From contig NW_003101658.1 of the NCBI RefSeq assembly GCF_000003855.2, positions 202,388 through 266,387 of the forward strand: 64,000 nt of DNA. Direction: 5' to 3'. This DNA is from Blastomyces gilchristii SLH14081. Lineage: Eukaryota; Ascomycota; Eurotiomycetes; Onygenales; Ajellomycetaceae. Both the position numbers and the translations under genes were made by a program. Each line of letters opens with the position of its first letter. The stretch's first letter is position 1. Shown here in pieces: positions 35,957-45,195 of this stretch. The notes beneath the pieces were generated by a model. That model saw nothing but the letters and a program-made list of their open reading frames with translations, searched no databases and had not been told where the DNA came from.

Positions 35957-37627
35957 ATGGATCAAATCACAAAGCACAGAGTTGATCAAGCTGCAGAGGA
36001 GCTTATAGCTTCCATTGATCCTTCAAAAGTCTGTAAGCTGGCCACATCCTTTCATCCTGCCAAAAGTCCCTGTCGTATCTTTTCGGACTGGAAAAAGGGT
36101 GGCTTTAACGTCTGCTTTCCTGTGATCTTTAACCAGGATGCTGAGAGCGTGGAAGGTGAGAAGTGGATGGTCAGGATTCCTCTTCTCCCCCGACTAGCAT
36201 TTCCGGAGGAGAAGATGCGCGGCGAAATTGCAACCATGAAGTAGGCGGGCCCCCTCCCAGGTGTTTCGTGGAAATTGATGGTAGAACTACAAGTGAAGCT
36301 AACATCAACTAGGTATATTGCAGAGAAGACCACCATTCCCATTCCTCGTCTCCACGGCTACTCCATACACGGCGATGACAACGTCCTCGGCCTTCCATTT
36401 ATGCTTATGGAGTATACTGAAGGGAAGACATTGGCTGGTGTTGTGCTTCCAGATCTTGAGAAAAGTACAAGAGAACATTTGTACACCCAACTCGCTGATG
36501 TCTATATCCAACTCTATCACCAACAATTCGACCGAATCGGAGCTCTCACTCTGGATGAGAATGATGAGAACTGGATATTTGCCAACAACCGACCTCTATC
36601 AGTCGATATCAATGACCAAGAGGTCGGTGGTTTTGACTTTTGTTCGCGTTTTCTGCCTCCTCAGCAGACATTCACCTCCGCAATCGATTATGTCTACCTG
36701 ATTTTCAGACTCATCTACAACGACTACTCCCGATGCCCGGATTCAATAATGGGGGAAGAGGATGCGCAACATTATCGATACAGTATTTGGGCTGGTCAGG
36801 GTGTTGTGATGAACTGGGTTAAACCAAAGTACAACCATGGCCCTTTTATTTTGATGCATGGCGATCTCCGCCCGCCCAATATTGTTGTTGATGACAACTT
36901 CAACATTACTTCTATTCTGGATTGGGAGTGGAGTCATACTCTCCCGGTTCAGTTGTTTGCGGTTCCCCCTTACTGGCTCACCAACCTCCAGGTGGTGCAA
37001 ATTGCCGAGCCCTTGCTCGCTTTCCCATTTATGATCGCAGCTCGAGACTTCATTAACTCCGTGTGTGAGCATGTGCACACTTCATACAACCCTCACCGAC
37101 GACTGCGATCAGAGCTTCCCGTGGTGAAGGTCTGGCGCCAGCAGGCATACGAGGACCAAGCTATTGCTCACGGACTTTTGAAACCTCACTCCTTCGGAAA
37201 TGTCTACTGCCATGCTCTAGATTCCCGCTACTATGATTGGGACCGTAATCAGAGAGTGGAAGCATTTTTTAAATTGACTATTTGGCAACCTGAGCTTGAC
37301 ATTTTGAAGCAAAAGGTAGTCGAATTGGCATGCTTTGAAAAAAAGAGACAAGAGTTGGGAGTACAACAACGTGTGACTTTCTCGAGTCCAACTTTAACGC
37401 CAGAACAGGAAGCCAAGCTGGGGTTGAAGGACCCGGGCGAAAAAGCCGAGAAGGTCTTTGGGGATGGAGACGAAACGGAGGGTGATCTCTTCGCAAGAGT
37501 TGAAAGTGAAGTCCGAAGAAAAGGGGAGCTGAAAGCTGAGCTCGAAAGACCACACACGCGGTGGCCGCTTATCGCGATTGGCACAATATGTCTAGTGTAC
37601 CTGGTCAGCAGGGATCGGAGGAATTGA
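35957..37627 (+). CDS. APH-fold phosphotransferase family protein with C-terminal membrane anchor
   Basis: Two exons: 35957-36240 and 36313-37627. The 72-bp intron (36241-36312) has GT-AG ends and a GCTAAC branch site, and joins the frames exactly in phase 2, giving 532 residues. The N-lobe is seen in GGFNVCFPVIF and WMVRIPLLPRL. The family hallmarks are the catalytic loop HGDLRPPNIVVDD (about residue 300) and the metal-binding ILDWEWS (about residue 320). Such proteins phosphorylate small molecules; the substrate of fungal members is generally unknown. The last 24 residues read WPLIAIGTICLVYLV followed by a basic end, a predicted tail anchor, so it may face the cytosol from an internal membrane. 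The frame is open, the catalytic residues are intact, and the start is the first ATG of the frame in context. The best-preserved gene in the window. Confidence 0.85.
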
Positions 37628-37653
37628 GTTGTATACACTACCTCGTGGATTTA

Positions 37654-37962
37654 CTATGGACCACTGAGTAATTCAATCGTGCTTCGCACAACCTCTACCT
37701 CAGCTTGGATTCTGGCCACTTCTGTCATCTGGTCTTGAACCTGTTGCGCCACCGTCTTGCCGCTAGTCTGTACTGCACGGGCCGCTTGAACCTCCCTGGC
37801 ACTCGTGTTCAGCTGTTGTATTACTCGTGCCTGAGCCTGAAGTTCCTGCATGTAGGATAGCGCCTGGACCTCTTCTTGTTCCAGCAGCGCGAGTCGTTGT
37901 TTTTTGGCCTGCAGCTCGGCTTGGATGCCTTGAGAAAGACTCTGCTCGTTGGGGGGAGCCAT
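37654..37962 (-). CDS. Small coiled-coil protein of unknown function (102 aa)
   Basis: Starts ATGGCTCCCCCC in good context (A at -3, G at +4) and ends 27 bp past the stop of the convergent APH gene. From about residue 10 to the end it is heptad-rich with many Gln, Ala and Glu (EEVQALSYMQELQAQAR, EVARIQAEVEVVRS), a predicted long coiled coil. There is no Cys and no membrane segment. Base use is like the neighbouring genes. It may be a single-exon small gene; no homologue comes to mind. Confidence 0.6.
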   Translation of the reverse strand: MAPPNEQSLSQGIQAELQAKKQRLALLEQEEVQALSYMQELQAQARVIQQLNTSAREVQAARAVQTSGKTVAQQVQDQMTEVARIQAEVEVVRSTIELLSGP

Positions 37963-38405
37963 TTTATGTAGATGGATCCTCGGCTTTGGGGATACGGTAG
38001 GGAGATCAGGAGCTTGATTGATCAGAAATAGATCTTTCGGGCATTTGCTTGCTGTTTAATTCTAAAATTCAAAGGATGGAGGGGGGAACGACACGAGGTT
38101 TATATAGCCTTGTAGCACTCCCTCCCAGTTCAAGAAAGTAAAGAGATGCAGCGAGGCTGAGATCCTTGATCTGCCCCTCTTGCCAGTACATCGCCTAATG
38201 CATGTACTTGCAGGCGACGGTTGCCTGATTTGGCATTTTTCGTGTGGAAGCAACCCTTTGAGGCCAATGGCTCTGGGATGAGCCAAGGGAAGTCTGGTAT
38301 TTGCTTTTCTTTTTGCGCAGTTCAGTGAGTCAGGATTTAAGTACCAATCAGTCCTTCCAGCCCTAGGAAGATGTGTGATAGATCCAAGGCACTTGCAAGC
38401 AGATA
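37963..38405. other. Intergenic, upstream of the minus-strand coiled-coil gene
   Basis: No gene is visible. It should hold the promoter of the coiled-coil gene; I cannot pick out a reliable element. Confidence 0.4.
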
Positions 38406-38656
38406 GTGTCTTTGACCACCTACACGTTAGTTACCACGTACCCGTTATTATCCTCCACCAGCTACCCAACGCCTTAAGATCTTGACTTTTTATATATCTC
38501 GGAGGGAGTACTCATATTATCTAAGCTCTGGAATAAAAAAATATTAATCATATCTATCCTAGGAGTGGTGGAATTTGGGGTGGGAAAAACCAGTCAACAA
38601 TCAAGAGAATGGACCAACGGGTACGTGGTAACTAACGTGTAGGTGGTCAAAGACAC
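38406..38656 (+). mobile_element. MITE, 251 bp, with perfect 41-bp terminal inverted repeats
   Basis: The left end GTGTCTTTGACCACCTACAC (continuing to 38446) is the exact reverse complement of 38616-38656. The unit is flanked by TA on both sides (38404-38405 and 38657-38658), the target preference of Tc1/mariner-Pogo transposases. The 169-bp core encodes nothing. Perfect ends and no RIP-type decay suggest recent movement by a transposase elsewhere in the genome. Confidence 0.92.
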
Positions 38657-38660
38657 TAAC

Positions 38661-38948
38661 ATGGATATGCTTCCTCCGCAAACCACACCTCTTCCCCATA
38701 TCATCCCCTGCATGATATCCGAGACGCCTCTTAATCTACCCGCGAACTACGCTTCTTCCACCCTGAATCTTACCTCTGATGGAATTCTCGTTATCCAGGA
38801 GGTGTCTACTGAGATAACCGAGCGCAAATCAGAAGAATCATGCACCCTGAACTATTCCTGGTGTCTGCTGTCAGATGGTACCAATGGGGATGGACATGGT
38901 AAGGACTGGTTGTTACGCCAGCGGTTTATGTTCCACTGTTATCAATAG
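38661..38948 (+). CDS. Possible small ORF beside the MITE
   Basis: An ATG two bases after the TA target opens 95 codons (MDMLPPQTTPLPHI, then a Ser/Thr/Glu-rich stretch). No domain is recognised. A possible intron donor lies at the GTACCA after CLLSDG. It could be an exon of a gene disrupted by the MITE, or chance. Weakly supported. Confidence 0.2.
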   Translation: MDMLPPQTTPLPHIIPCMISETPLNLPANYASSTLNLTSDGILVIQEVSTEITERKSEESCTLNYSWCLLSDGTNGDGHGKDWLLRQRFMFHCYQ

Positions 38949-39449
38949 CATTGGAGAATTAGTGTTCACGTTGTATGGAATTTTGAGATCCCGGCACCGG
39001 CTGGACCTGCTGATGAAGCGAGCGAGGTATTTTACAGTGGAACCGTCATGCTTCCGGGAATGGATGCAGTATAACCTCCCGATGGGCACATTACATTGAT
39101 CACATTCTCTTGCTTTCCTTCGTTAATTATTGGACCACCACATACGTTACCTCTTCGCGGATGATTATCAGGCACGGGTCCTGGCTTAGCTTTACATTAT
39201 TCCTTTTCTTTCATTTGTTTCTTTACACCCTAAGATTCGTGAATCGAACATGCCGCACCGTTATTTCCTAGCTTCAATGCCTCCTGCTTTCAAAGCTCAA
39301 GCCATTAATCAGTACATAAATAGTCAAAGATGCCTGCCCGGTTGTCTCTTCATGTTTCAATCTAGCTTTGCCTCCACGATCGAGCTCCTGAACAAACCTC
39401 CTCACTGAGCTGCGGCTTATTGAACATTTGAACACGACTCACTGAGATC
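38949..39449. other. No supportable gene
   Basis: Ordinary composition, short frames only; pyrimidine-rich runs near 39,200 could belong to the promoter of the gene fragment at 39450. Confidence 0.4.
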
Positions 39450-39975
39450 ATGGTAAGGAGTAGTCTCATAGCTGACCACCAATGCTAATGAGACTTAGGC
39501 ATCTCCGCCTAGTACCGAAATCAACCAAATTTCTCCGATTGAGGGGCACTGGTTCCGTATCCGTTGGCCGCCATGCCGCCAACGAGTGATAGACCTGGAA
39601 CCTAGCAAAGAACGCGACGCCCTGGAAGATTTCATCGCCGACGCCGGGTTTGGCAATCGCAGGGCTCCAGCAATTTGCAATATGAGATGCCAGTAGTATG
39701 AGATTTTCGTTTGTAGCATGTCAGCGGCATGCTTTAAGATTGTGATCTCCCGCGTGAAGGAGCACCTTGGAGGTGATATTCCAGTAGCTGTGCAAGGCGT
39801 CTGCAGCTACACCGTCTACGCTGGCCCTAAGAGTGACTTCGTCGCTCAGTTTCGTCTCAAGTTTCTTCAGCTGACTAATGAAGAGGATTTTTTTGAGGGG
39901 AAGCTGCTGCGACGGAAATCCTCACAGGCGGATTCCTCTTGTGAGGATTTAGCTCATTACTTGGGCGACACATGA
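39450..39975 (+). pseudogene. Broken APH-like (phosphotransferase-related) gene, N-terminal part only
   Basis: ATG at 39450 is followed at once by an intron (39453-39498, GTAAGG...TGCTAATG...TTAG, 46 bp). Exon 2 reads ASPPSTEINQISPIEGHWFR to APAICNMR and then stops. A second open stretch, 39718-39975, resumes with ACFKIVISRVKEHLGGD and QGVCSYTVYAGPKSDFVAQF. From memory these two blocks are contiguous in a fungal phosphotransferase-like family (form NMRxxxCFKIVISRV). The join here contains extra bases with an internal TATGAGAT duplication and no good intron. The frame ends where the family would continue into its kinase core. Probably truncated and non-functional. Confidence 0.5.
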
Positions 39976-39986
39976 GCAGTTTAGCT

Positions 39987-40295
39987 TCAAGAGGGCCAAC
40001 CATCTTCACCTGATGAGCAGTGCTGCTGGAGCAACACGCACCGCTGCCGTAGAGCATTCAGTGTCCGGTGCGGGAACCGTCTCTCGATGTCCGGCCAGTC
40101 GTCATCCGCGTTTCTCATACGACGAAGGCGCACGTCCTCATTTTCAGTCCACCTCCTCTTATTCCCAGCGCTCGGCCGCCCGGCTTTGCCTGCGGCCCCC
40201 GGAGGCGGGCGCACCAGAAGGCCGTACAGCTGGGATGCGACAGCGAAGCTCCAGGGATGCAAGGTCGAAGATGAGTTTATAGCCGAATCAAACAC
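39987..40295 (-). CDS. Myb/SANT-like DNA-binding ORF (exon)
   Basis: Reading on the minus strand, KRRWTENEDVRLRRMRNADD followed by WPDIERRFPHRTLNALRQRC matches a single Myb/SANT-like repeat: regularly spaced Trp, a basic third helix, and a FPxRT turn. The upstream edge at about 40,300 is preceded by CTGAGCAG, a good splice acceptor, and no convincing start lies in frame, so this is likely a 3' exon. The stop is 12 bp from the stop of the convergent gene fragment at 39975. It may belong with the chromodomain-like ORF upstream at 40539-40982, but I could not find a frame-consistent intron linking them. Confidence 0.5.
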   Translation of the reverse strand: MFDSAINSSSTLHPWSFAVASQLYGLLVRPPPGAAGKAGRPSAGNKRRWTENEDVRLRRMRNADDDWPDIERRFPHRTLNALRQRCVLLQQHCSSGEDGWPS

Positions 40296-40538
40296 TGCTC
40301 AGTGTCATCTGGATCGTCTGTTTGGGAGCCTCAAAGTGCGAAGAACCGGAAGCTGGTACGCTCACGTCAAGCTTCTTCAAGGGGCATGAGGTGGCGGAAG
40401 TCAAGTATCAAGTCCCCACGCAAGAAAACGATGACCGAACGGGTGATGGGAACGTAAGTCTGGTTGGCTACACGAGAATCATGGACGACAGTACTTTCAT
40501 GGAACAAAATTGTATACTAGCTTTAATAAATACACCAT

Positions 40539-40982
40539 CTACTGCTGTTTCCGCGCCTTTCTTAACCTGTTCGCACTCTTTGGCCCTCCTTCACCCTTCT
40601 TCAGCGGTAGATGTCTCGCCTCCTCCACTTGGGCGGAAGGAAACTCTTCGGCGGGTTCCCAGGTGGGGTGCCACGCAACACGTACCCACGGCTTTCCATT
40701 CCTCAGCTCATATCCGACAAGGCCTCGGTAGTCCCAACGCCGGGTCGCTTGAGCAGCTGGAGCACGGCGACTGTTGGTGCCCTGATGCTTCACTATCGAA
40801 GATTGAGGCACTGTCTTTTCCCGCCTTTTTCCAGGTCTCGGGGAGGCGGTTATGTCAACAACCTCAATAATGTCAAGGTAATCTTCGTGCTGGTATGGGC
40901 GGCGGCGGCGTTTCGACGGAAGGCTGGCACCGCCGATGTCTGATTCACACTCATTCTTACATACCATCTCATCCCATCCCAT
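40539..40982 (-). CDS. Chromodomain-like ORF
   Basis: Starting from the ATG at 40982 (MGWDEMVCKNECESD; an alternative start lies at 40967), the frame has a basic region SKRRRRPYQHEDY, then YRGLVGYELRNGKPW and VRVAWHPTWEPAEEF. The TWEP end after a beta-rich segment is the signature of a chromodomain, with the usual acidic loop shortened. The C-terminus is Lys/Arg-rich. Upstream on the minus strand is a (GA)n tract. It could be a chromatin-associated regulator; with the Myb-like ORF downstream it might form one gene. Confidence 0.4.
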   Translation of the reverse strand: MGWDEMVCKNECESDIGGASLPSKRRRRPYQHEDYLDIIEVVDITASPRPGKRREKTVPQSSIVKHQGTNSRRAPAAQATRRWDYRGLVGYELRNGKPWVRVAWHPTWEPAEEFPSAQVEEARHLPLKKGEGGPKSANRLRKARKQQ

Positions 40983-41039
40983 CGACCAACTTCTGATTAT
41001 CATCCGTGCCCAGTCGTTGAGGACTGGACGACACACTGT

Positions 41040-41064
41040 CTCTCTCTCTCTCTCTCTTTTTTTT
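41040..41064 (+). repeat. (CT)n and T-run microsatellite
   Basis: TCTCTCTCTCTCTCTC followed by eight T, just upstream of the chromodomain-like ORF (GA-rich on its strand). Probably promoter or 5' leader sequence. Confidence 0.85.
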
Positions 41065-41178
41065 ACCCCGCCTCCCCCTTCCTCCCTCTTCCTCCTCCTT
41101 CCCACTCCCCGTACTTTGAAAACACATCAGAGAATCCGTAAGATGCACCCGCTCTGCTTGCCGGGAAATAGGCCTAAC

Positions 41179-41640
41179 ATGAGAGCAAACAGATTCAGGA
41201 GAGCGGGTACATCCATGCTCGGTCCGCGGGTGTGAAGCAGTATTCTACAGAACAGATAATTTGAAGAGGCACTTGATAGTCTGTGAGAGAAGCATCTACC
41301 TCCTCTTCAAGAAAGAGGGCTGACATGAAAGCAAACAGATTCAAAACAGCGGGTACATCCATGCTCGGTCCGCGGGTGTGAAGCAGTATTCTACAGAACA
41401 GATAATTTGAAGAGGCACTTGATAGTCCGTGAGAGAAGCATCTACCTCCTCTTCAAGAAAGAGGGCTGACATGAAAGCAAACAGATTCAAAACAGCGGGT
41501 ATATGCGTGCCCGGTTCCCGGGTGCGAAACAGCGTTCAGTAGAGAGCATTTGAAGAGGCACTTGGCAGAGAAGCACCTACCTCCTTCTTCAAGGAAATAG
41601 GGCTGACATGAGAGCACACAGATTCGGATTGTCGACCACA
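41179..41640 (+). repeat. Tandem repeat, three units of 146, 146 and 137 bp plus a partial
   Basis: Units begin ATGAGAGCAAACAGATTC at 41179, 41325, 41471 and 41608 (partial). The first two are nearly identical; the third is diverged. They contain TCCATGCTCGGTCCGCGGGT and AGAAGCATCTACCTCCTCTT. No frame stays open through all units in a way that suggests a protein repeat. Confidence 0.9.
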
Positions 41641-42751
41641 TGTGTGTTAGTGCGGAAGAAAATACAAAAAGAAGTCTGGTCTGAGGTCGCATCAGAGATT
41701 CGCTTGTTTACATTGGGCCTGGCGGCATATGAATCCCCTTCAACCTCCACCAGCGCCAGAGGAGGACGGTATACAGTTAGCTTCCTAGCAGCGAAATTTT
41801 ATCATGTACAGAGCCAATGGGAAGGCATCCAGGCTCTCTCATGGGGGAGAGGAGGAGCAGGCTCATACAGGCAGTTTGTAATCATCCTGATACATGAATT
41901 CAAAAGTTTGAGTTATTATAGCTGCCTGTCCGAGCTCAGGAAATGATCACCACAAGAAGCAAGGTGAAGAGAAAAAGGGAGAAATATTGGAATTTCTATC
42001 TAGTCGAGGCCCGTGCGAGATGAATATAAGAAGGCTGCCTCCCCAAATACCACTGCCCAATTAGCTCTATCTTTTTTTCCTGATGATTGCGTTCCCACAT
42101 GCTGAGGAGGGTCAGCTAACATGGAAGAAGGTACGGGTAAGTGGGACAATCCAATCTCGGGGAGTATAAGGCTTACGTCCAAAGAAGAAGCATTCGCCGT
42201 CAATCCCGGGTACAATAATGGAGTGTTTCCACAAAACATGTCCATGCAAGGCCCATATTATGCTGGATACATAGCGCCCGGGCAGGGTGCGCGATGGTCC
42301 CCCCCAGGGCTAGAAGCGTGGCCAAGGGAGGGGCCACCATCTGGAACTCCCAACGCTGTCGTCGGGTGGCCTGCGACCACGAATGATTCCTATGTGGCCG
42401 TTGTGAGGGGCGACCACCTAGGAAATACTGGGACGGTGAGGAGACGATGGCATAGTACAATCAAGAAGGGGAAGGGGATGCCTTGTGCTTCGGTATGGTT
42501 TCTTCCAGCTTCAGTTTCGCAGCTCTCACCATCCAAAAAGTCCACAAACACCCATATTCGGCCCTGCCCATTGGCCACTTTGTGCTCTCCCAGATTGATG
42601 TTTGAAAGCGGAATCTGAAATAAATTATGAGCAAGCAGCCCTTGCTCAGAGAGCACATGACGCCGACTACTTAACTTATCACCAAAGACGCCTCAATCAT
42701 AGTTATTTATCTAAGGCTCCGCCGATGATGCCCCTGATCGGCCCGGAATAA
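41641..42751. other. No supportable gene
   Basis: Two overlapping frames compete (42121-42618 plus and 42390-42656 minus). The minus one contains FQIPLSNINLGEHKVANGQ and reads protein-like, perhaps part of a decayed exon, but it has no recognisable domain or splice context. Confidence 0.35.
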
Positions 42752-43074
42752 CTATTTCTCGGGGCTATCCGTGAAGTCCGAAGGGTTTGGCTCGTAGTTC
42801 TTTACACTCTCTAATAGTTTCGCAGCCTTCGCTGCCCCGAGACGCTCGAGAAGACGCAGCGAGTCGCATACACGTGAAACAATCTTTTTGTCAATGGTGT
42901 CGACAGTGTCAAGTGTCGCCTCTGCATTTTGTCGATCCTATAGATGAATATAAGTGATGTAGCAGCAATGAACGGGGAATGACTCACCGAGAATATAATT
43001 GAATAAACACTCATATTGTAGGCAAGCATAGACAAGGTAGCAGATGACAGCCAAATCAGGAACAAAGTAGTTGC
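42752..43074 (-). CDS. Last two exons of an unrecognised minus-strand gene
   Basis: The final exon, 42752-42937, encodes 61 residues plus stop (DRQNAEATLDTVDTIDKKIV to NPSDFTDSPEK), helical and charged. A 50-bp intron (42938-42987, GTGAGT...ATCTATAG) joins it in phase 0 to 42988-43074, which reads ATTLFLIWLSSATLSMLAYN, a likely membrane helix, and begins at an acceptor ACATAG. Exons further upstream are not resolved; another frame there (CNIGNYFVPDLAVICYLVY) is also open and could splice through a GTCTAT donor instead. Probably a small membrane protein whose 5' part is missing or spread over 43,075-43,260. Confidence 0.45.
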
Positions 43075-43980
43075 CTATGTTGCAGAATTTAAAAGATGGA
43101 CAGCGGAATAAGTCGAGAATGAGGAACAAAACAGAGTCTTGAACTAAGAAGCAAATGGAATTCCAACGAAGGGTTTGCTCCCCGCCTCGAAATGCGATGA
43201 GGTCAGGTACCTGACAAAGCTAAGAGTCCAAGGCCACGATAAACATGGCCTTCGAAACAGAAACACCACGATTTAAAAATGTGGCCGTGGCCAGAACCTA
43301 TTTAGGCGCGCAGTCCTTTTTTGCTTTGCAATCTCTGCTTGGAACCCTGCATGTCTGTTTCGTGCCTGCGCGTGTATTTGTCCATGAAATGGCACGCACC
43401 ACCAACTCGACACGGCCACCATTCTTGGCTCCTGTCAGAAGTTCATTCAATCAAAGATATGTGAGGTGACATCACCCATCAGAAATAGCGTGCACTTCTG
43501 ATTAGTGTGGCGGGCTGCAACACCTAAATGATATTGTGAATTATTAGTTGGTTGGTTCAGTCCATTCCTTGTCGGACAGGAAAGATGGGTGAACTGAAGA
43601 AGCTGATTGAATTCCATGAGTGTAGCCGCCCGCCTGGAACCGTGATTTGCTTTGGGTCGTCAGGGACCTGGCGCCAAGCCGGGGATAAATCTATCGATCC
43701 ACCTCTGGTTGGGAGGATCCAAAACAGGAACACAGGAGTCTATTTTAGGCGCCCAACCTTTTTTCAAAGGCGAGCGAGTTGAAGAGTCTGGGCTTATGTA
43801 ATGAGCGATGGTGGATGAGGGTTTACGCTCCAATTCAGGAAGCAGAAAACTTGACCTCGCTAAGTGCGCCACTTGACCTCATTATGTAAGCTGACCTCAC
43901 AAATGTGGCCTGTGCTACTAACCCAACCTCGCACAATACATCTTTTCTTGTAATTTGAAATCACTCTTTCTTTCTTAATT
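43075..43980. other. Mostly non-coding; may hold 5' exons of the gene at 42752
   Basis: Short frames on both strands (for example 43245-43469 plus) without domains. Composition changes to AT-rich at about 43,950. Confidence 0.35.
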
Positions 43981-44105
43981 ATTTATCATCAATTCTACAA
44001 TCAATTTTTAATTAATTGTAGAACAATTCTTTTCTCTTATTATAATCTTCATATATAGAGAAGACTTTACTAATCTTATTAATAATTACAATTCTTCTTT
44101 TAATA

Positions 44106-44119
44106 CTGAGATTATTCTT
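44106..44119 (+). repeat. Target-site duplication of the SINE, left
   Basis: CTGAGATTATTCTT, repeated exactly at 44496-44509. Confidence 0.9.
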
Positions 44120-44418
44120 ATTATTATTATTATTATTATTATTCTTCCATTATACTCATATGCAAGCGGAGCTTATGATGAGTCCTTGCGTGATGTTAAA
44201 TACAGGCCAAGTGTTGGTTATACAGGAGGAAATACAGGTGTTGAGACCACGCCAAGATAACAAGAACATAGGAAATACAAAGGAGTGACAATTAGATACA
44301 TGCGATAATAACTTCCCAGCCCAGGAACATAGAGCGATTTTATTGGAGTGATTTGTACACCTCTGTATTTATTAGGAACCTGAGGTGCTTGGGTTCCGGA
44401 TTTAATGTATCCCCTGCG

Positions 44419-44429
44419 GGTTTCGAACC
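44419..44429 (-). promoter_or_regulatory. RNA polymerase III B box of the SINE
   Basis: GGTTCGAAACC on the minus strand, a perfect B-box consensus. Confidence 0.85.
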
Positions 44430-44478
44430 CACACGCCTTGGTTTCCCACGCCAAGGCGCTACCGGGTGGCCGCATTAA

Positions 44479-44489
44479 CCATTCAGCCA
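44479..44489 (-). promoter_or_regulatory. RNA polymerase III A box of the SINE
   Basis: TGGCTGAATGG on the minus strand, about 50 bp upstream of the B box; the spacing suits a long-arm or intron-bearing tRNA ancestor. Confidence 0.8.
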
Positions 44490-44495
44490 CCGGGG

Positions 44496-44509
44496 CTGAG
44501 ATTATTCTT
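44496..44509 (+). repeat. Target-site duplication of the SINE, right
   Basis: CTGAGATTATTCTT, matching 44106-44119. Confidence 0.9.
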
Positions 44510-44668
44510 GAATCTGATAATAAGATAAGTATTTACATAATTTACACTGAATTGATTGTTAACTGATTTTCAATTGATTGCTAATTACTTAAATATACAG
44601 ATTAAGTCTGTTCTTATCTCTCTAACTAATACAACTGTCTATTCAATATATATCTCTAAAGTAGAGTA

Positions 44669-45195
44669 CAGTCATGATTAGACTGATCACTGAAATTATG
44701 AATTTCATGTTTGATTTCATTTAGTCTGGTCTCATACATTTCTTGGCGTGAATCCCGCTGGGACTGGCTATCAAAAAAACAGGTAAAGTAACTATATACC
44801 AGATCTTAAAATGAAACTATGACTTGAAAAAAATGAGAAAGTGGTCTCATTTAATCTCATTTAGTCTCATTCTTGGCATAAAGTTACTATTTTTAGACAT
44901 TTTAAGGTTTTTTTTAGACTATTTTTAATTTTTTAAAAAGTAACACTTTTTGATAATGCTTAAATGAGATTTAAAGTCATTTAAAGCAATAAAAATAATT
45001 TAAATTGAGAAGTGGAAATCATGATCTCATTTGAAAAATGTGACAAGAGTAGACAGTAAGTCTCACTGAAACAGTATGAGACTACTATCTAATGTTAAAA
45101 CTGTGTAATGAAATCAGTTGAATTGATAATGAGACTATTAAAAAATCTGATCCTGGTCTCAGACACAGTTACACGGTCAGTCTAGTCATGATCTG
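44669..45195. mobile_element. Possible degraded MITE (527 bp)
   Basis: CAGTCATGATTAGACTGATC at the left is complementary, with few mismatches, to GTCAGTCTAGTCATGATCTG at the right. A second inner pair (GTCTGGTCTCATAC and GTATGAGACTAC) adds support. TA precedes the left end but the right flank is CC, so the target duplication is not intact. TCTCATTT-type words repeat inside. Confidence 0.45.

Larger units (their letters stand above)
44120..44495 (-). mobile_element. tRNA-derived SINE (376 bp)
   Basis: On the minus strand the element starts CCCCGGTGGCTGAATGGTTA, a tRNA-like head with A and B boxes. A tRNA-unrelated body of about 250 bp follows, and it ends in an (AAT)n tail at 44120-44142. The 14-bp duplication shows that it retroposed into the AT-rich array. 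It keeps CpG and GC-rich sequence, unlike its surroundings, as expected for a repeat too short for RIP or a young insertion. Mobilised in trans by a LINE, presumably elsewhere. Confidence 0.88.

Noticed and set aside
42121..42618. Plus-strand ORF of 165 codons
   Set aside because: A minus-strand frame over the same bases reads at least as protein-like; neither has a recognisable domain.
44405..44499. A functional tRNA gene on the minus strand
   Set aside because: A and B boxes are good, but the acceptor stem pairs poorly and no 7-base anticodon loop fits. The 14-bp target duplication with an (AAT)n tail shows a SINE.
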